From the NCBI RefSeq assembly GCF_900104385.1, contig NZ_FNJA01000001.1:780386-844385 (forward strand): a stretch of DNA of 64,000 nt, in the 5' to 3' direction. Of this stretch, positions 53,867 through 62,976 are shown piece after piece. This stretch comes from Rhodoferax sp. OV413 (lineage in GTDB: Bacteria > Pseudomonadota > Gammaproteobacteria > Burkholderiales > Burkholderiaceae_C). The notes beneath the pieces were generated by a model. It was not told where the DNA came from and did not search any database. It saw only the letters and a list, made by a program, of their open reading frames with translations. The number at the start of each line of letters is the position of its first letter. Positions within the stretch are counted from its first letter, which is position 1. A program made the position numbers and the translations under genes.

Positions 53867-56311
53867 ATGCCTGCCACCGTGGCCAAAGCCGCCCTCTTTT
53901 CTACACGTCTATCGCCTCTGGCGTTTGCTGCTCGTCTTAGCCTAGCCACCAGCTTTGCACTGACTGGTTTCGGATCGGCACAGGCGCAAGCCCTCGCGCC
54001 GCATACCCAGTACGAGATACCCGCCGGGCCATTGGCCGAAGCCTTGAACCGCTTCGCCCAACAGTCCGGCGTGGCCATCGTGGTGGACGCGAACAAGGTG
54101 CAAGGCCTGCGCAGCCCCGGCCTGCACGGGAGCTACGAATTGGACGAGGGTTTCAACCTGCTGCTGCGCGGCAGCGGCTATGTGATTGCCAAAACCGCCG
54201 CCGGCTATGTGCTGTCACCGGCTCCCAAGTCGCAAGATGCGGCAAGCACCACGCCCACACTGCCGGCGGTACTGGTGACCGCCAGTGCGGATCTGCCAGG
54301 CGATCTGCCCAAACCCTATGCTGGCGGGCAACTGGCCCGCGGTGCCCGGCTGGGCATGCTCGGCAATACGGACATGATGGACGCCCCCCTCAGCAGCACC
54401 AGCTATACCGCGCAAACCATCCAGAACCAGCAAGTACGCACCGTTGCCGACGTGGTGGTGAATGACGCCTCGGTGCGCGCCGCCAGCCAGTCCGGCGGCA
54501 TCTTGGACGCATTCTTCGTACGCGGCTTCCCGGTGGGCAATGGCAACCTGGGAGAAATCGCGTTTGACGGCTTTTACGGTGTGGCCCCGAACTACCGCGT
54601 AGGGACTGATTACGTTGAACGGGTTGAGGTCATCAAGGGCCCCACGGCGTTGATCTACGGCATGGCACCCAGCGGCAGTGTGGGTGGAGGCATAAATATT
54701 GTGCCCAAGCGCCCTGCCGACAAAGACCTCTCACAATTCACCGCCGACTATGCCAGCGCATCCCAGCTGGGTGGACACCTCGATCTGAGCCGTCGATTTG
54801 GCGAGGATCGCCAGTTCGGCATGCGCTTCAACGGCAGCTACCGCAGCGGCGACACCGCGCAAGACAAGCAATCCCGCCAGGCCGGCGTGGGCGCACTGGC
54901 ACTGGACTACCGGGGCGAGCGCTTGCGGGCTACGGTCGACTACGTGAACCAGCAGGAGAACATCGACGCACCGTCGCGCCTGCCCCGCATGACCGCAGGC
55001 ATCGCCGTACCAGCTGCAGCAGATGGCCGACGCAACACCACCCAACCCTGGGAATACGCCAAGGTGGAAGACCAGTCGCTGTTGCTGCGCGCGGAATACG
55101 ATCTCACCGATAGCACGACATGGTCCGTCGGGGCAGGCGCGGGCCGTACCCATGTGGACCGCTTATTTGCCACATCGCCCGTGTTATTGAATACAGCCGG
55201 CGATGTCAGCGCCCTGCCCTCCAACTTCAGGTTCAATATAGACCGGGCATCGGTCGATACCAGCCTACGCTCGCAGTTCGCCACGGCGTCCGTCCACCAC
55301 AGCGTTAGCTTTCAGGTCAGCGCTTACCAGGACCGTCTGGGGCGGGCATCCAACTCCGCAGCTACGGCGCTGGCAACCAATATCTACCAGCCCATTGATT
55401 ACGCTCCGCAAACAGTCGCCACGCCCCTGGTGGTGCCCAAGGTGTCGGAAACCCATTTGACTGGTGTGGCCCTGGCCGACACGCTGTCGATCCTCGACAA
55501 GCGTGTGCAACTTACCCTAGGCTTGCGGCACCAGAAAATCGAATCGGACAACTTCAGCGAAACCACCGGCGCCACCACCTCGCAATACGCCAAGAGCGCC
55601 ACCACGCCCATGCTCGGCCTGGTCGTCAAGCCGTGGCAAAACATCTCTCTTTACGCGAATCGCATCGAGGGCCTGACCAAGGGCGATACAGCTCCCGGGA
55701 CCGCCTCAAATGCCGGAGTAGTTTTCGCGCCGTACAAATCCAAGCAGTACGAGCTAGGCGTCAAGATCGACCACGGCCGCCTGAGCACCACGCTCAGCGC
55801 GTTCGAGATCAAGAAGCCCAGCGGGCAATTGACTGGTTCACTGTTTTCTGTAGAAGGCGAGCAACGCAACCGGGGCCTGGAATACAACCTGTTCGGCGAA
55901 ATCCTGCCGCATATCCGGGTGCTGGCCAGCGCCAGCCTGCTCGACGCCAAATTGACCCGCACCAACAGTGCCTCAACGCAGGGCAAGACGGCGGTTGGTG
56001 TGCCATCGGTGCAAGCCAATCTCGGCCTTGAATGGGACACGTCTTTTGTGCCCGGACTCACATTCACCGGCGGCCTGGTCCACACCGGAAAACAGTATGC
56101 GAACACTGACAATACGCAAAGCATTCCCGGCTGGCGCAGACTGGACCTGGGTGTGCGCTACGCCACCCAGCTCGCCGGGCGCACAACGACCTACAGGCTC
56201 CTGGTACGCAACGTAGCCGACAAGAGCTACTGGGCCAGTGTGGATGCTTACGGTGGCCTGGTGCAAGCTGACCCGCGCACCCTGCTGCTCTCGGCTACGG
56301 TGAACTTCTAA
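53867..56311 (+). CDS. TonB-dependent siderophore receptor 2 with STN signalling domain
   Basis: An outer-membrane ferric-siderophore receptor of up to 839 residues. The start is uncertain: ATGs at 53792, 53837 and 53867 are in frame; 53867 best fits a signal peptide (PLAFAARLSLATSFALTGFG). An STN domain follows (YEIPAGPLAEALNRFAQQSG), a plug (TSYTAQTIQNQQVRTVADVV, VEVIKGPTALIYGMAPSGS), and a long barrel ending in LLLSATVNF. It is encoded with fecI2 and fecR2 upstream and a complete ABC importer downstream; the next gene starts 2 nt after its stop. Confidence 0.92.
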   Translation: MPATVAKAALFSTRLSPLAFAARLSLATSFALTGFGSAQAQALAPHTQYEIPAGPLAEALNRFAQQSGVAIVVDANKVQGLRSPGLHGSYELDEGFNLLLRGSGYVIAKTAAGYVLSPAPKSQDAASTTPTLPAVLVTASADLPGDLPKPYAGGQLARGARLGMLGNTDMMDAPLSSTSYTAQTIQNQQVRTVADVVVNDASVRAASQSGGILDAFFVRGFPVGNGNLGEIAFDGFYGVAPNYRVGTDYVERVEVIKGPTALIYGMAPSGSVGGGINIVPKRPADKDLSQFTADYASASQLGGHLDLSRRFGEDRQFGMRFNGSYRSGDTAQDKQSRQAGVGALALDYRGERLRATVDYVNQQENIDAPSRLPRMTAGIAVPAAADGRRNTTQPWEYAKVEDQSLLLRAEYDLTDSTTWSVGAGAGRTHVDRLFATSPVLLNTAGDVSALPSNFRFNIDRASVDTSLRSQFATASVHHSVSFQVSAYQDRLGRASNSAATALATNIYQPIDYAPQTVATPLVVPKVSETHLTGVALADTLSILDKRVQLTLGLRHQKIESDNFSETTGATTSQYAKSATTPMLGLVVKPWQNISLYANRIEGLTKGDTAPGTASNAGVVFAPYKSKQYELGVKIDHGRLSTTLSAFEIKKPSGQLTGSLFSVEGEQRNRGLEYNLFGEILPHIRVLASASLLDAKLTRTNSASTQGKTAVGVPSVQANLGLEWDTSFVPGLTFTGGLVHTGKQYANTDNTQSIPGWRRLDLGVRYATQLAGRTTTYRLLVRNVADKSYWASVDAYGGLVQADPRTLLLSATVNF

Positions 56312-56313
56312 AG

Positions 56314-57516
56314 ATGCAGCTGCAGCAGGTGCGGCGGGCGATCCGCACCTTGTTTATCCTCCAACTGATCTCCATGGGCGCCATGGAGATGAGCGGTCCA
56401 TTCTGGCCCGTGCATTTGCGCTCGCTGGGCGCGTCCGGTTTGTGGTTCGGCTTTGCCGGGATTGCGGTGTATGTGGGTCCGATGCTGGGCATCATGCTCA
56501 CCAGCGCATTCTGGGGCCGCATCGGCGACCGTTATGGGCACAAGCCCATGATGGTCCGGGCCTTGCTGGGCTTGGCGGTCACCCAACTGGCACTGGCGTT
56601 TTCCAACGACATCGCCACGATTTTGCTGCTGCGCTTTCTGCAAGGCAGCTGCGCGGGCTTTATTGCGCCAGCCCAGGCCTATGGCGTGCGCATCGAATCG
56701 CCGATACGCCGGGCTCGCTTGTTTGCCCTGTTGCAGGTGTCCACCAATATAGGTTCGTTGCTGGGCGCTGTGGTAGGTGGCGTGATCTTGGACACCGCCA
56801 GCTTTTTCTGGATCAATGCCGTAGCCGCCCTGCTGTGCGCACTGTGTGCACTGGCGGTCATGTCCTTGTTGCCCACCGTGCCGACGGCGCAAGCTGTGGT
56901 ACCGCAAGCAAGTGCGCAGCAGCCCCGCCCAGCGCCACTGTGGCGCTCCACACCCGTCTCTGGGCTGCTCTGCGTGATGGGCATTTTGCTGATGGCCCGC
57001 ATGCTGACCCAGACGCCGTTCTCGTTGTACGTAACCTCGGTGTTCGGTGCGGCCAACAGCCTGGTCGGCCTGTGCTACGGCGTGCTCGCGTTGGGCTTTG
57101 TGGCTTCGGCCAGCGCCTGGGCAAGGCACTTCGAGGGCAAGGCCTTGGGCGAGGTGCTGATGCGCTTGACCGGTATTGTCGTCACCTGCGCCGCCTTGAT
57201 GCTGGTGGCGGGCCTGACCCGCCACATCGCCGTGTTCGCCGCGATGTATCTGGCCTGGGGCGTGCTCCTGGGCGCCACCACACCGGTGCTGATGGCCCTG
57301 GTGTCCCGCGCCGCTGCCAGCCACCAGCAAGGCCATGTATTAGGGCTTGCGCAAAGCGCCTCGCAGGCCGCTTCCATAGCAGGAATTGCTTTGGGCGTTG
57401 GCTTCAGCCAGGTCTTCGGTCTGGAATCCATTTACTTTTTTGTCTCACTGTTTTACGCGCTGGCAGCGGCGGCCATTCTGCTGCTGCGGCGCGCTTGCAG
57501 CCCTACCCCACCATGA
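56314..57516 (+). CDS. MFS transporter in siderophore operon
   Basis: A 400-residue major facilitator of about 12 helices with motif A GRIGDRYGHKPMMVRALLG. It begins 2 nt after receptor 2 and overlaps the binding protein gene by 4 nt, so it belongs to the uptake operon. Its N-terminus lacks a signal peptide. It may export a siderophore or take it from the periplasm; no siderophore synthesis genes are in the window, so the direction of transport cannot be told. Confidence 0.87.
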   Translation: MQLQQVRRAIRTLFILQLISMGAMEMSGPFWPVHLRSLGASGLWFGFAGIAVYVGPMLGIMLTSAFWGRIGDRYGHKPMMVRALLGLAVTQLALAFSNDIATILLLRFLQGSCAGFIAPAQAYGVRIESPIRRARLFALLQVSTNIGSLLGAVVGGVILDTASFFWINAVAALLCALCALAVMSLLPTVPTAQAVVPQASAQQPRPAPLWRSTPVSGLLCVMGILLMARMLTQTPFSLYVTSVFGAANSLVGLCYGVLALGFVASASAWARHFEGKALGEVLMRLTGIVVTCAALMLVAGLTRHIAVFAAMYLAWGVLLGATTPVLMALVSRAAASHQQGHVLGLAQSASQAASIAGIALGVGFSQVFGLESIYFFVSLFYALAAAAILLLRRACSPTPP

Positions 57517-58706
57517 CCATCAAACTACGTAAACCGCTCCTATGGGTGGCTGGCATCGCCGGCACCGCATTGGCCTTGTTCTACTTCTTCCACACACCCT
57601 CTCCCGCCACTTCGCTGGCTTCTGCGGACGGTGCAGAAAAAACCACCATCACCGACCTCGCCGGGCGCAAGGTGCAGGTCAAGATCCCGGTGCAGCGTGT
57701 GATTCTGGGCGAGGGGCGGCAACTCTATCTGGTGGCGGCGCTGGATACCGACAACCCGATCCAGCGCATCGTCGGCTGGCGCAAAGACCTGATGCAGGCC
57801 GACCCGGACACCTATGCGCAGTACCGGCAGAAGTTTCCGAAGATAGCCGACATCCCCAGCTTCGGTGGCTTCGAAGAAGGCAGCTTCGACATCGAACAGG
57901 CCATCGCCCAGCAGCCAGACGCCATTCTGCTGAACATCGAAGCCCAGCGCTCCACCGAAGATGCACAGTACATCGAGAAGCTGGACGCATTGGGCATCCC
58001 GGTGGTCTACGTAGACTTTCGCCATAACCCCATGGCAAATACCGAGCCGACCATGCGCCTGTTCGGCAAGCTGTTTGGCAAGCAAGCCCGTGCCGAAGAG
58101 CTGATCGCGTTTCGCACCGCGCAAATCAAGCAGGTGACCGACGTGATCGCCGCCCACCAACCGCCACGGCCCAAGGTCTTTATCGAACGCATCGGTGGCT
58201 ATAGCGAAGACTGCTGCCTGAGCTTTGGTGATGAAAACTTCGGCCGCTACGTAGAGCTGGCCGGCGGCAGCAATATCGCCAAAACCCTGATCCCCGGTAC
58301 CTTCGGCCAACTCAACCCCGAGCAGATCATCGCCGTCAATCCCGACCAGATCGTCGTCACCAGCGCCAACTGGGAGGCCTTTGTACCTGGCGGCAAATGG
58401 ATAGGTGTCGGCCCCGGAGCGAACCTGGCCGAGGCCCGGCGCAAGCTGCAGGCCTATACCGCCCGGCCGGCCTATGCCGGCGTCAAAGCCAACCAGGACC
58501 AGGCCTTCCACGCCATCTGGCACCAGTTCTACAACAGCCCCTACCAGTTCATCGCCATCCAGCAACTGGCCAAGTGGTTCCACCCCGATTTGTTCGCCAC
58601 GCTGGACCCGGATGCGAGCTTCCGCGAGCTGCACGAACGCTTCCTGCCCATCGCCTACACGCCCGGTTACTTTGTATCGCTCAACCCGCAAGGAGCACAG
58701 CCATGA
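57513..58706 (+). CDS. Iron-siderophore ABC transporter binding protein C
   Basis: A 397-residue binding protein. The N-terminus (LLWVAGIAGTALALFYFFHT) is either an uncleaved anchor or a signal peptide. The domain begins TITDLAGRKVQVKIPVQRVI and has ILLNIEAQRSTEDAQYIEKL, IPVVYVDFRHNP and LSFGDENFGRYVELAGGSNI. It is more divergent from the binding proteins A and B than those are from each other. It starts at the ATG at 57513, overlapping the MFS stop, and its stop overlaps the permease start. Confidence 0.88.
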   Translation: MTIKLRKPLLWVAGIAGTALALFYFFHTPSPATSLASADGAEKTTITDLAGRKVQVKIPVQRVILGEGRQLYLVAALDTDNPIQRIVGWRKDLMQADPDTYAQYRQKFPKIADIPSFGGFEEGSFDIEQAIAQQPDAILLNIEAQRSTEDAQYIEKLDALGIPVVYVDFRHNPMANTEPTMRLFGKLFGKQARAEELIAFRTAQIKQVTDVIAAHQPPRPKVFIERIGGYSEDCCLSFGDENFGRYVELAGGSNIAKTLIPGTFGQLNPEQIIAVNPDQIVVTSANWEAFVPGGKWIGVGPGANLAEARRKLQAYTARPAYAGVKANQDQAFHAIWHQFYNSPYQFIAIQQLAKWFHPDLFATLDPDASFRELHERFLPIAYTPGYFVSLNPQGAQP

Positions 58707-59767
58707 GCGCGCGGCCATTGCCGGCTCTCGCAGACAAACACGGCAGCTACCGCAGACTCGTCTTGCGCAAACAGCTGCTGCTGCTGGCCCTGGTGGCCCT
58801 GCTGTTGTTCAGCCTGGTACTGGACCTGGCCATCGGTCCGGCCAACTACGGGCTGGGCGAAGTGGTCCAGGCCCTGCTGGCCCCCGACAGCGTACGCCTG
58901 CAGGCGCGGGTGGTGATGTGGGACATCCGCCTGCCGGTGGCTCTGATGGCGATTGCCGTGGGTGCGGCGCTGTCGGTGGCCGGCGCGCAGATGCAAACCA
59001 TTCTGAACAACCCGCTGGCCAGCCCGTTCACCCTGGGCATCTCGGCCGCCGCCAGCTTTGGCGCCGCCCTGGGCCTGGCTTTTGGCGTCAAGCTGCTGCC
59101 TGTGGCCGTGGACTACCTGGTGCCGGCCAACGCCTTTGCCATGGCGATGCTCACCGCATGGTTGATCCATATGCTGAGCCTGCGGCGCGGCGTGACGGCC
59201 GAAACCATCGTGCTGCTGGGTATCGCCCTGGTGTTCAGCTTCAACGCCCTGTTGGCGCTGGTGCAGTATTTTGCGAGCGAGCAGGCGGTGGCCGCCGTGG
59301 TGTTCTGGACCATGGGCAGCCTGACCAAGGCCACCTGGCCCAAGCTGGGCCTCACCTGTCTGGTGATTGCCGTCACCCTGCCGATCTTCGCGCGCCGCGC
59401 CTGGGCCTTGACGGCACTGCGGCTGGGCGACGACAAGGCGGCCAGCTTTGGCGTCAACGTGCAGCGGCTGCGCCTGGAAACCATGGTGCTGGTCAGCCTG
59501 CTGGCGGCGATCCCCGTGGCTTTTGTGGGCACCATCGGCTTCATCGGCCTGGTAGGGCCGCACATCGCCCGCATGCTGATCGGCGAAGACCAGCGCTTCT
59601 TTCTGCCGGCCTCGGTGCTATCGGGCGCGCTGCTGCTGTCGCTCAGCTCGGTGGTCAGCAAATCGCTGGTAGATGGTGCGATCTTTCCCATCGGCGTAAT
59701 CACCTCGCTGATCGGCATACCGTTCTTCATTGCGCTAATCCTCGGGCAGACGAGGCGCTCATGGTGA
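58703..59767 (+). CDS. Siderophore ABC transporter permease (FecCD family), system 2
   Basis: A 354-residue FecCD permease with DIRLPVALMAIAVGAALSVA, QTILNNPLASPFTLGISAAA, VGTIGFIGLVGPHIARMLIG and SKSLVDGAIFPIGVITSLIG. It is clearly paralogous to the permease at 44315. AGGAG lies 8 nt upstream of its start at 58703. It overlaps the ATPase gene by 7 nt. Confidence 0.94.
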   Translation: MSARPLPALADKHGSYRRLVLRKQLLLLALVALLLFSLVLDLAIGPANYGLGEVVQALLAPDSVRLQARVVMWDIRLPVALMAIAVGAALSVAGAQMQTILNNPLASPFTLGISAAASFGAALGLAFGVKLLPVAVDYLVPANAFAMAMLTAWLIHMLSLRRGVTAETIVLLGIALVFSFNALLALVQYFASEQAVAAVVFWTMGSLTKATWPKLGLTCLVIAVTLPIFARRAWALTALRLGDDKAASFGVNVQRLRLETMVLVSLLAAIPVAFVGTIGFIGLVGPHIARMLIGEDQRFFLPASVLSGALLLSLSSVVSKSLVDGAIFPIGVITSLIGIPFFIALILGQTRRSW

Positions 59768-60513
59768 GGCTGCGCCTGCAAGACCTGGGAGCCCACCATG
59801 GGCGCCATCTGGCCCTCTCTGGCGTCAACACCCCCAGCTTCCAGGGCGGCGAGCTGGTGGCGGTGATCGGCCCCAACGCCGCCGGCAAGTCCACGCTATT
59901 CAAGCGCATGGCCGGGCTGCTCAAGGGGTCTGGCCAGCTGCACCTAGAAGGCTCAGCCAAAGGCCCGGCCGGCATCTGCTACATGCCGCAGGACACCACG
60001 GCAAATGCAGTGCTGACGGTCTACGAATCGGTGCTGCTGGCACTGAAGCAAAAAGCCTCCTGGGCCGTGAATGACAGCGAGTTGGCATTGATTGACGGCG
60101 TACTCGCCTCGCTGGGCATTGCCGACATCGGGTTCCGCAACCTGGGTGAACTCAGCGGTGGCCAGCGCCAGCTGGTGTCGATTGCGCAAACCCTCGTGCG
60201 CCAACCGGAAGTCCTGCTGATGGACGAGCCGACCAGCGCGCTCGACATGCACCGGCAGGTGCAGGTGCTGGGCTTTGTGCGCGATCTGGCGCGGCAGCGC
60301 GGCATGCTGGTCTTCGTGGCACTGCACGATCTCAACCAGGCGCTGCGCTTTGCCGACCACACCCTGGTGATCGCCGACGGCACGGTGCGCTGCAGCGGCC
60401 CGTCTGCGGAAGTCATCACGGTACAGATGCTGCACGAGGTCTACCAGATAGACGCCCGGGTTGAGCGCTGCTCACGGGGCATGGGCCATGTCATTGTGGA
60501 TGGCGTTGTATAG
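59761..60513 (+). CDS. Siderophore ABC transporter ATP-binding protein, system 2
   Basis: A 250-residue FecE/FepC-type ATPase: Walker A GPNAAGKST, Q-loop CYMPQDTTANAVLTVYESVL, signature LSGGQRQLVSIAQTL, Walker [14 protein letters not shown], switch VALHDLNQALRFA. It is the last gene of operon 2; the repeat at 60536 lies just after its stop and may end the transcript. It begins inside the permease gene (7-nt overlap). Confidence 0.94.
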   Translation: MVRLRLQDLGAHHGRHLALSGVNTPSFQGGELVAVIGPNAAGKSTLFKRMAGLLKGSGQLHLEGSAKGPAGICYMPQDTTANAVLTVYESVLLALKQKASWAVNDSELALIDGVLASLGIADIGFRNLGELSGGQRQLVSIAQTLVRQPEVLLMDEPTSALDMHRQVQVLGFVRDLARQRGMLVFVALHDLNQALRFADHTLVIADGTVRCSGPSAEVITVQMLHEVYQIDARVERCSRGMGHVIVDGVV

Positions 60514-60521
60514 CGCCCGAA

Positions 60522-60590
60522 CACTATTCAATTTATAGCCGGTAGCGCTGACAGAATAAGCGCCAGCGGCCTATTTGGCACTCAAAATGG
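60522..60590. repeat. Dispersed palindromic repeat, copy near 60536
   Basis: CTATTCAATTTATAGCCGG, then TAGCGCTGACAGAATAAGCG and CCAGCGGCCTATTTGGC; GCGCTGACAGAATAAGCGCC gives a short stem-loop. It fills the gap between the convergent ATPase and aldehyde dehydrogenase genes, in the position of a bidirectional terminator. Confidence 0.6.
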
Positions 60591-62063
60591 CTACAGCGGG
60601 CTGTCGATGCGGATCCAGGTGGTCTTCAGCTCGGTGTATTTATCGAAGGCATGCAGCGACTTGTCTCGGCCCACGCCGCTTTGCTTGACACCGCCAAAGG
60701 GGACGGTGATGTCGTCCTCGTCGTACTGATTGACGTGCACCGTGCCAGCCTTCAGCGCGCGGGCCACGCCGTGGGCCTTGTTGATGTCGCTGGTCCACAC
60801 CGCAGCCTGCAGGCCGTAGATGCTGTCGTTGGCCATGCGCACCGCCTCGGCAGCGTCGGTAAAGGACAGCACCGACAGCACCGGGCCGAAGATCTCCTCC
60901 TGGGCGATGCGCATGCGGTTGGTCACGCCGTCAAAGATCGTCGGTTCTACATAAAAACCGCCTGTGTCGCCCATTACCTGTGCGCCACCTGCTATCAATT
61001 TTGCACCTTCGCTCTGGCCGGCGGCGATGTAGCCCAGCACCGTGTCCATCTGCGTCTTGTCGACCAGCGCGCCCATGATGGTGTCGGGCAACAGCGGGTT
61101 GGCCGGGGCGTAACGCGGCACCAGGGCCAGGGCCTTTTCCAGGAACTTGTCCTTGATCGAAGCCTCGACCAGCAGCCGCGATGGCGCGTTGCAGCTCTCG
61201 CCCTGGTTGAAGAACACGCTGCCCACCGCCGCCTCCACCGCGCGGTCCAGGTCCGGGCAGTCAGCGAACACGATGTTCGGCGACTTGCCACCGAGTTCGG
61301 TCCAGGCGCGCTTGAGGTTGCTCAGGCCGGCCATCACGTGGATGCGCTTGCCGACCTTGGTGGAGCCGGTGAAGGCGATGCAGTCCACATCCATGTGCAG
61401 CGCCAGCGGCTCGCCGGCCTCCTGGCCGAAGCCGGGCACCACGTTGAACACGCCGGGCGGAATACCCGCCTCCAGCGCCAGCTCGGCCAGGCGCAAGGCG
61501 GTGAGCGGCGATTTCTCACTCGGCTTGAGCACGATGGAGTTTCCGGCGGCCAAGGCCGGAGCAATCTTCCAGGCGGCCATGATCATCGGGTAGTTCCAGG
61601 GCACGATGACCCCGACCACACCCACCGGCTCGCGGGTGATCAGCGCCAGCGAGGATTTGCCGGTGGGGGCAATTTCGTCGTACACCTTGTCCACCGCCTC
61701 GCCGTACCAGCGGATGCAGTTGGCTGCGCTGTTTACGTCCACCGCACGCGCATAGCGCACAGGCTTGCCCATGTCCAGGGTCTCGGTCAGCGCCAGCTCG
61801 TCGGCGTGCGCCAGCAGCAGGTCGGAGAACTTGACCAGCACCCGCTTGCGCTGCGCCGGCGCCAGGCCGCGCCAGCGCGCGTCTTCAAACGCGGCGCGGG
61901 CGGCGGTGACGGCCAGGTCGATCTCGGCCTCGCCGCCGCGGGTGACTTCGCACAGCACCCGACCATCGACCGGCGAGGTCTTGCTGAACACTGCCGCGCC
62001 CTGTACCCGTTTGCCATCTATGAGGGCGCGACCGTCTAGCTTGAGATCAGAGACATTGAACAT
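60591..62063 (-). CDS. puuC: Aldehyde dehydrogenase, PuuC-like (gamma-glutamyl-gamma-aminobutyraldehyde dehydrogenase)
   Basis: A 490-residue NAD(P)-dependent aldehyde dehydrogenase. Active-site Cys is in FFNQGESCNAPSR, the catalytic Glu in TELGGKSPNIVF, the cofactor motif FTGSTKVGKRI, and the C-terminal VPFGGVKQSGVGRDKSLHAF with YTELKTTWI is close to E. coli PuuC. Downstream on the same transcript direction are putrescine-type transporter genes upstream of it, so polyamine or GABA-aldehyde oxidation is likely. The segment encoded at about 60960-61005 coincides with a repeat-like sequence. Exact substrate is inferred from context. Confidence 0.87.
   Translation of the reverse strand: MFNVSDLKLDGRALIDGKRVQGAAVFSKTSPVDGRVLCEVTRGGEAEIDLAVTAARAAFEDARWRGLAPAQRKRVLVKFSDLLLAHADELALTETLDMGKPVRYARAVDVNSAANCIRWYGEAVDKVYDEIAPTGKSSLALITREPVGVVGVIVPWNYPMIMAAWKIAPALAAGNSIVLKPSEKSPLTALRLAELALEAGIPPGVFNVVPGFGQEAGEPLALHMDVDCIAFTGSTKVGKRIHVMAGLSNLKRAWTELGGKSPNIVFADCPDLDRAVEAAVGSVFFNQGESCNAPSRLLVEASIKDKFLEKALALVPRYAPANPLLPDTIMGALVDKTQMDTVLGYIAAGQSEGAKLIAGGAQVMGDTGGFYVEPTIFDGVTNRMRIAQEEIFGPVLSVLSFTDAAEAVRMANDSIYGLQAAVWTSDINKAHGVARALKAGTVHVNQYDEDDITVPFGGVKQSGVGRDKSLHAFDKYTELKTTWIRIDSPL
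60960..61005. repeat. Repeat-like stretch inside the aldehyde dehydrogenase gene
   Basis: CCTGTGCGCCACCTGCTATC followed by AATTTTGCACC resembles the right half of the copy at 31497-31550 (CCTGCGCCAGCAGCTACC, AATTAGATAGC). The encoded protein segment shows no insertion relative to other aldehyde dehydrogenases, so the call is weak. Confidence 0.3.
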
Positions 62064-62138
62064 GCTGGTTTCCGTAACGGGGTTAACGTGAAAGAACTTT
62101 CATGACCCGGGGTGCTCTGCCCCCAAAGTACATGACAG

Positions 62139-62975
62139 TTAAGCGGCCGTGGCCGCCTGGATATCGCGCGCACGGCGGGCCTGCTGGCGCGCCATGATCA
62201 CGCTGTAGGCAATGATGCCGACGCTGACGACCGTGATCAAAATCGCAGCCGCAGCATAGATCGACGGGTTCACCCCGCGCCGCGCGTAACCAAAAATCAC
62301 CTGCGGCAACGTGGTCACACCCGGGCCGGACAAGAACTCGGACACCACCACGTCGTCAAACGACAGGGTGAAGGTCAGCATCCAGGCCGCCACCAGCGAC
62401 GGTGCGATATTCGGCAAGGTCACCAGAAAGAACACCTGGAACGGACGGCAGCCCAGGTCCATGGCGGCCTCTTCAATGGAGCGGTCCATCTCGCGCAGCC
62501 GGCCGGTGATGACCACCGTGGCATAGGCCATGCCCAGCAGGGTGTGGCCCAGCACGATGGTGATCGCCCCGCGGTCCGGCCAGCCCAGCGCCCGCTGCAC
62601 CGCCACCATCAGCAGCAGCAGCGACAGACCGATGATCACCTCGGGCATCACCAGGGGCGCGCTGACCAGGCCGGCGAACATGGTGCGGCCCTTGAAGCGC
62701 ACGTAGCGCACCAGCACAAAGGCCGCAAACGCACCCAGGATGGTGGACAAGGTACCGGTGATCACCGCCACCTTGAGCGACAGGAAGAAGCCCTCGACCA
62801 GCCGAGAATCGCCCATCAACGCGTTGTACCAGCGCAGCGAAAAGCCGGTGAAGATGCCGTCCTGGCGCGTGCTGTTGAACGAGAAGACGATCAAGAAGAA
62901 CAGCGGCAGGTACAAGAACAGGTAGACCGCCGCCAGCCAGAAGCGGCCGAAGTATTGCTGGATGAAGCGTGTCAT
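62139..62975 (-). CDS. potI: Polyamine ABC transporter permease (PotI/PotC-like)
   Basis: A 278-residue inner-membrane permease with six helices; N-terminal LAAVYLFLYLPLFFLIVFSF, then SFNSTRQDGIFTGFSLRWYN, and the EAA-loop EEAAMDLGCRPFQVFFLVTL. FSNSR-like N-terminal and DDVVVSEFLSGPGVTTLPQV segment are typical of PotI/PotC. It lies 1 nt after the PotH-like gene. Confidence 0.92.
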   Translation of the reverse strand: MTRFIQQYFGRFWLAAVYLFLYLPLFFLIVFSFNSTRQDGIFTGFSLRWYNALMGDSRLVEGFFLSLKVAVITGTLSTILGAFAAFVLVRYVRFKGRTMFAGLVSAPLVMPEVIIGLSLLLLMVAVQRALGWPDRGAITIVLGHTLLGMAYATVVITGRLREMDRSIEEAAMDLGCRPFQVFFLVTLPNIAPSLVAAWMLTFTLSFDDVVVSEFLSGPGVTTLPQVIFGYARRGVNPSIYAAAAILITVVSVGIIAYSVIMARQQARRARDIQAATAA

Positions 62976-62976
62976 T

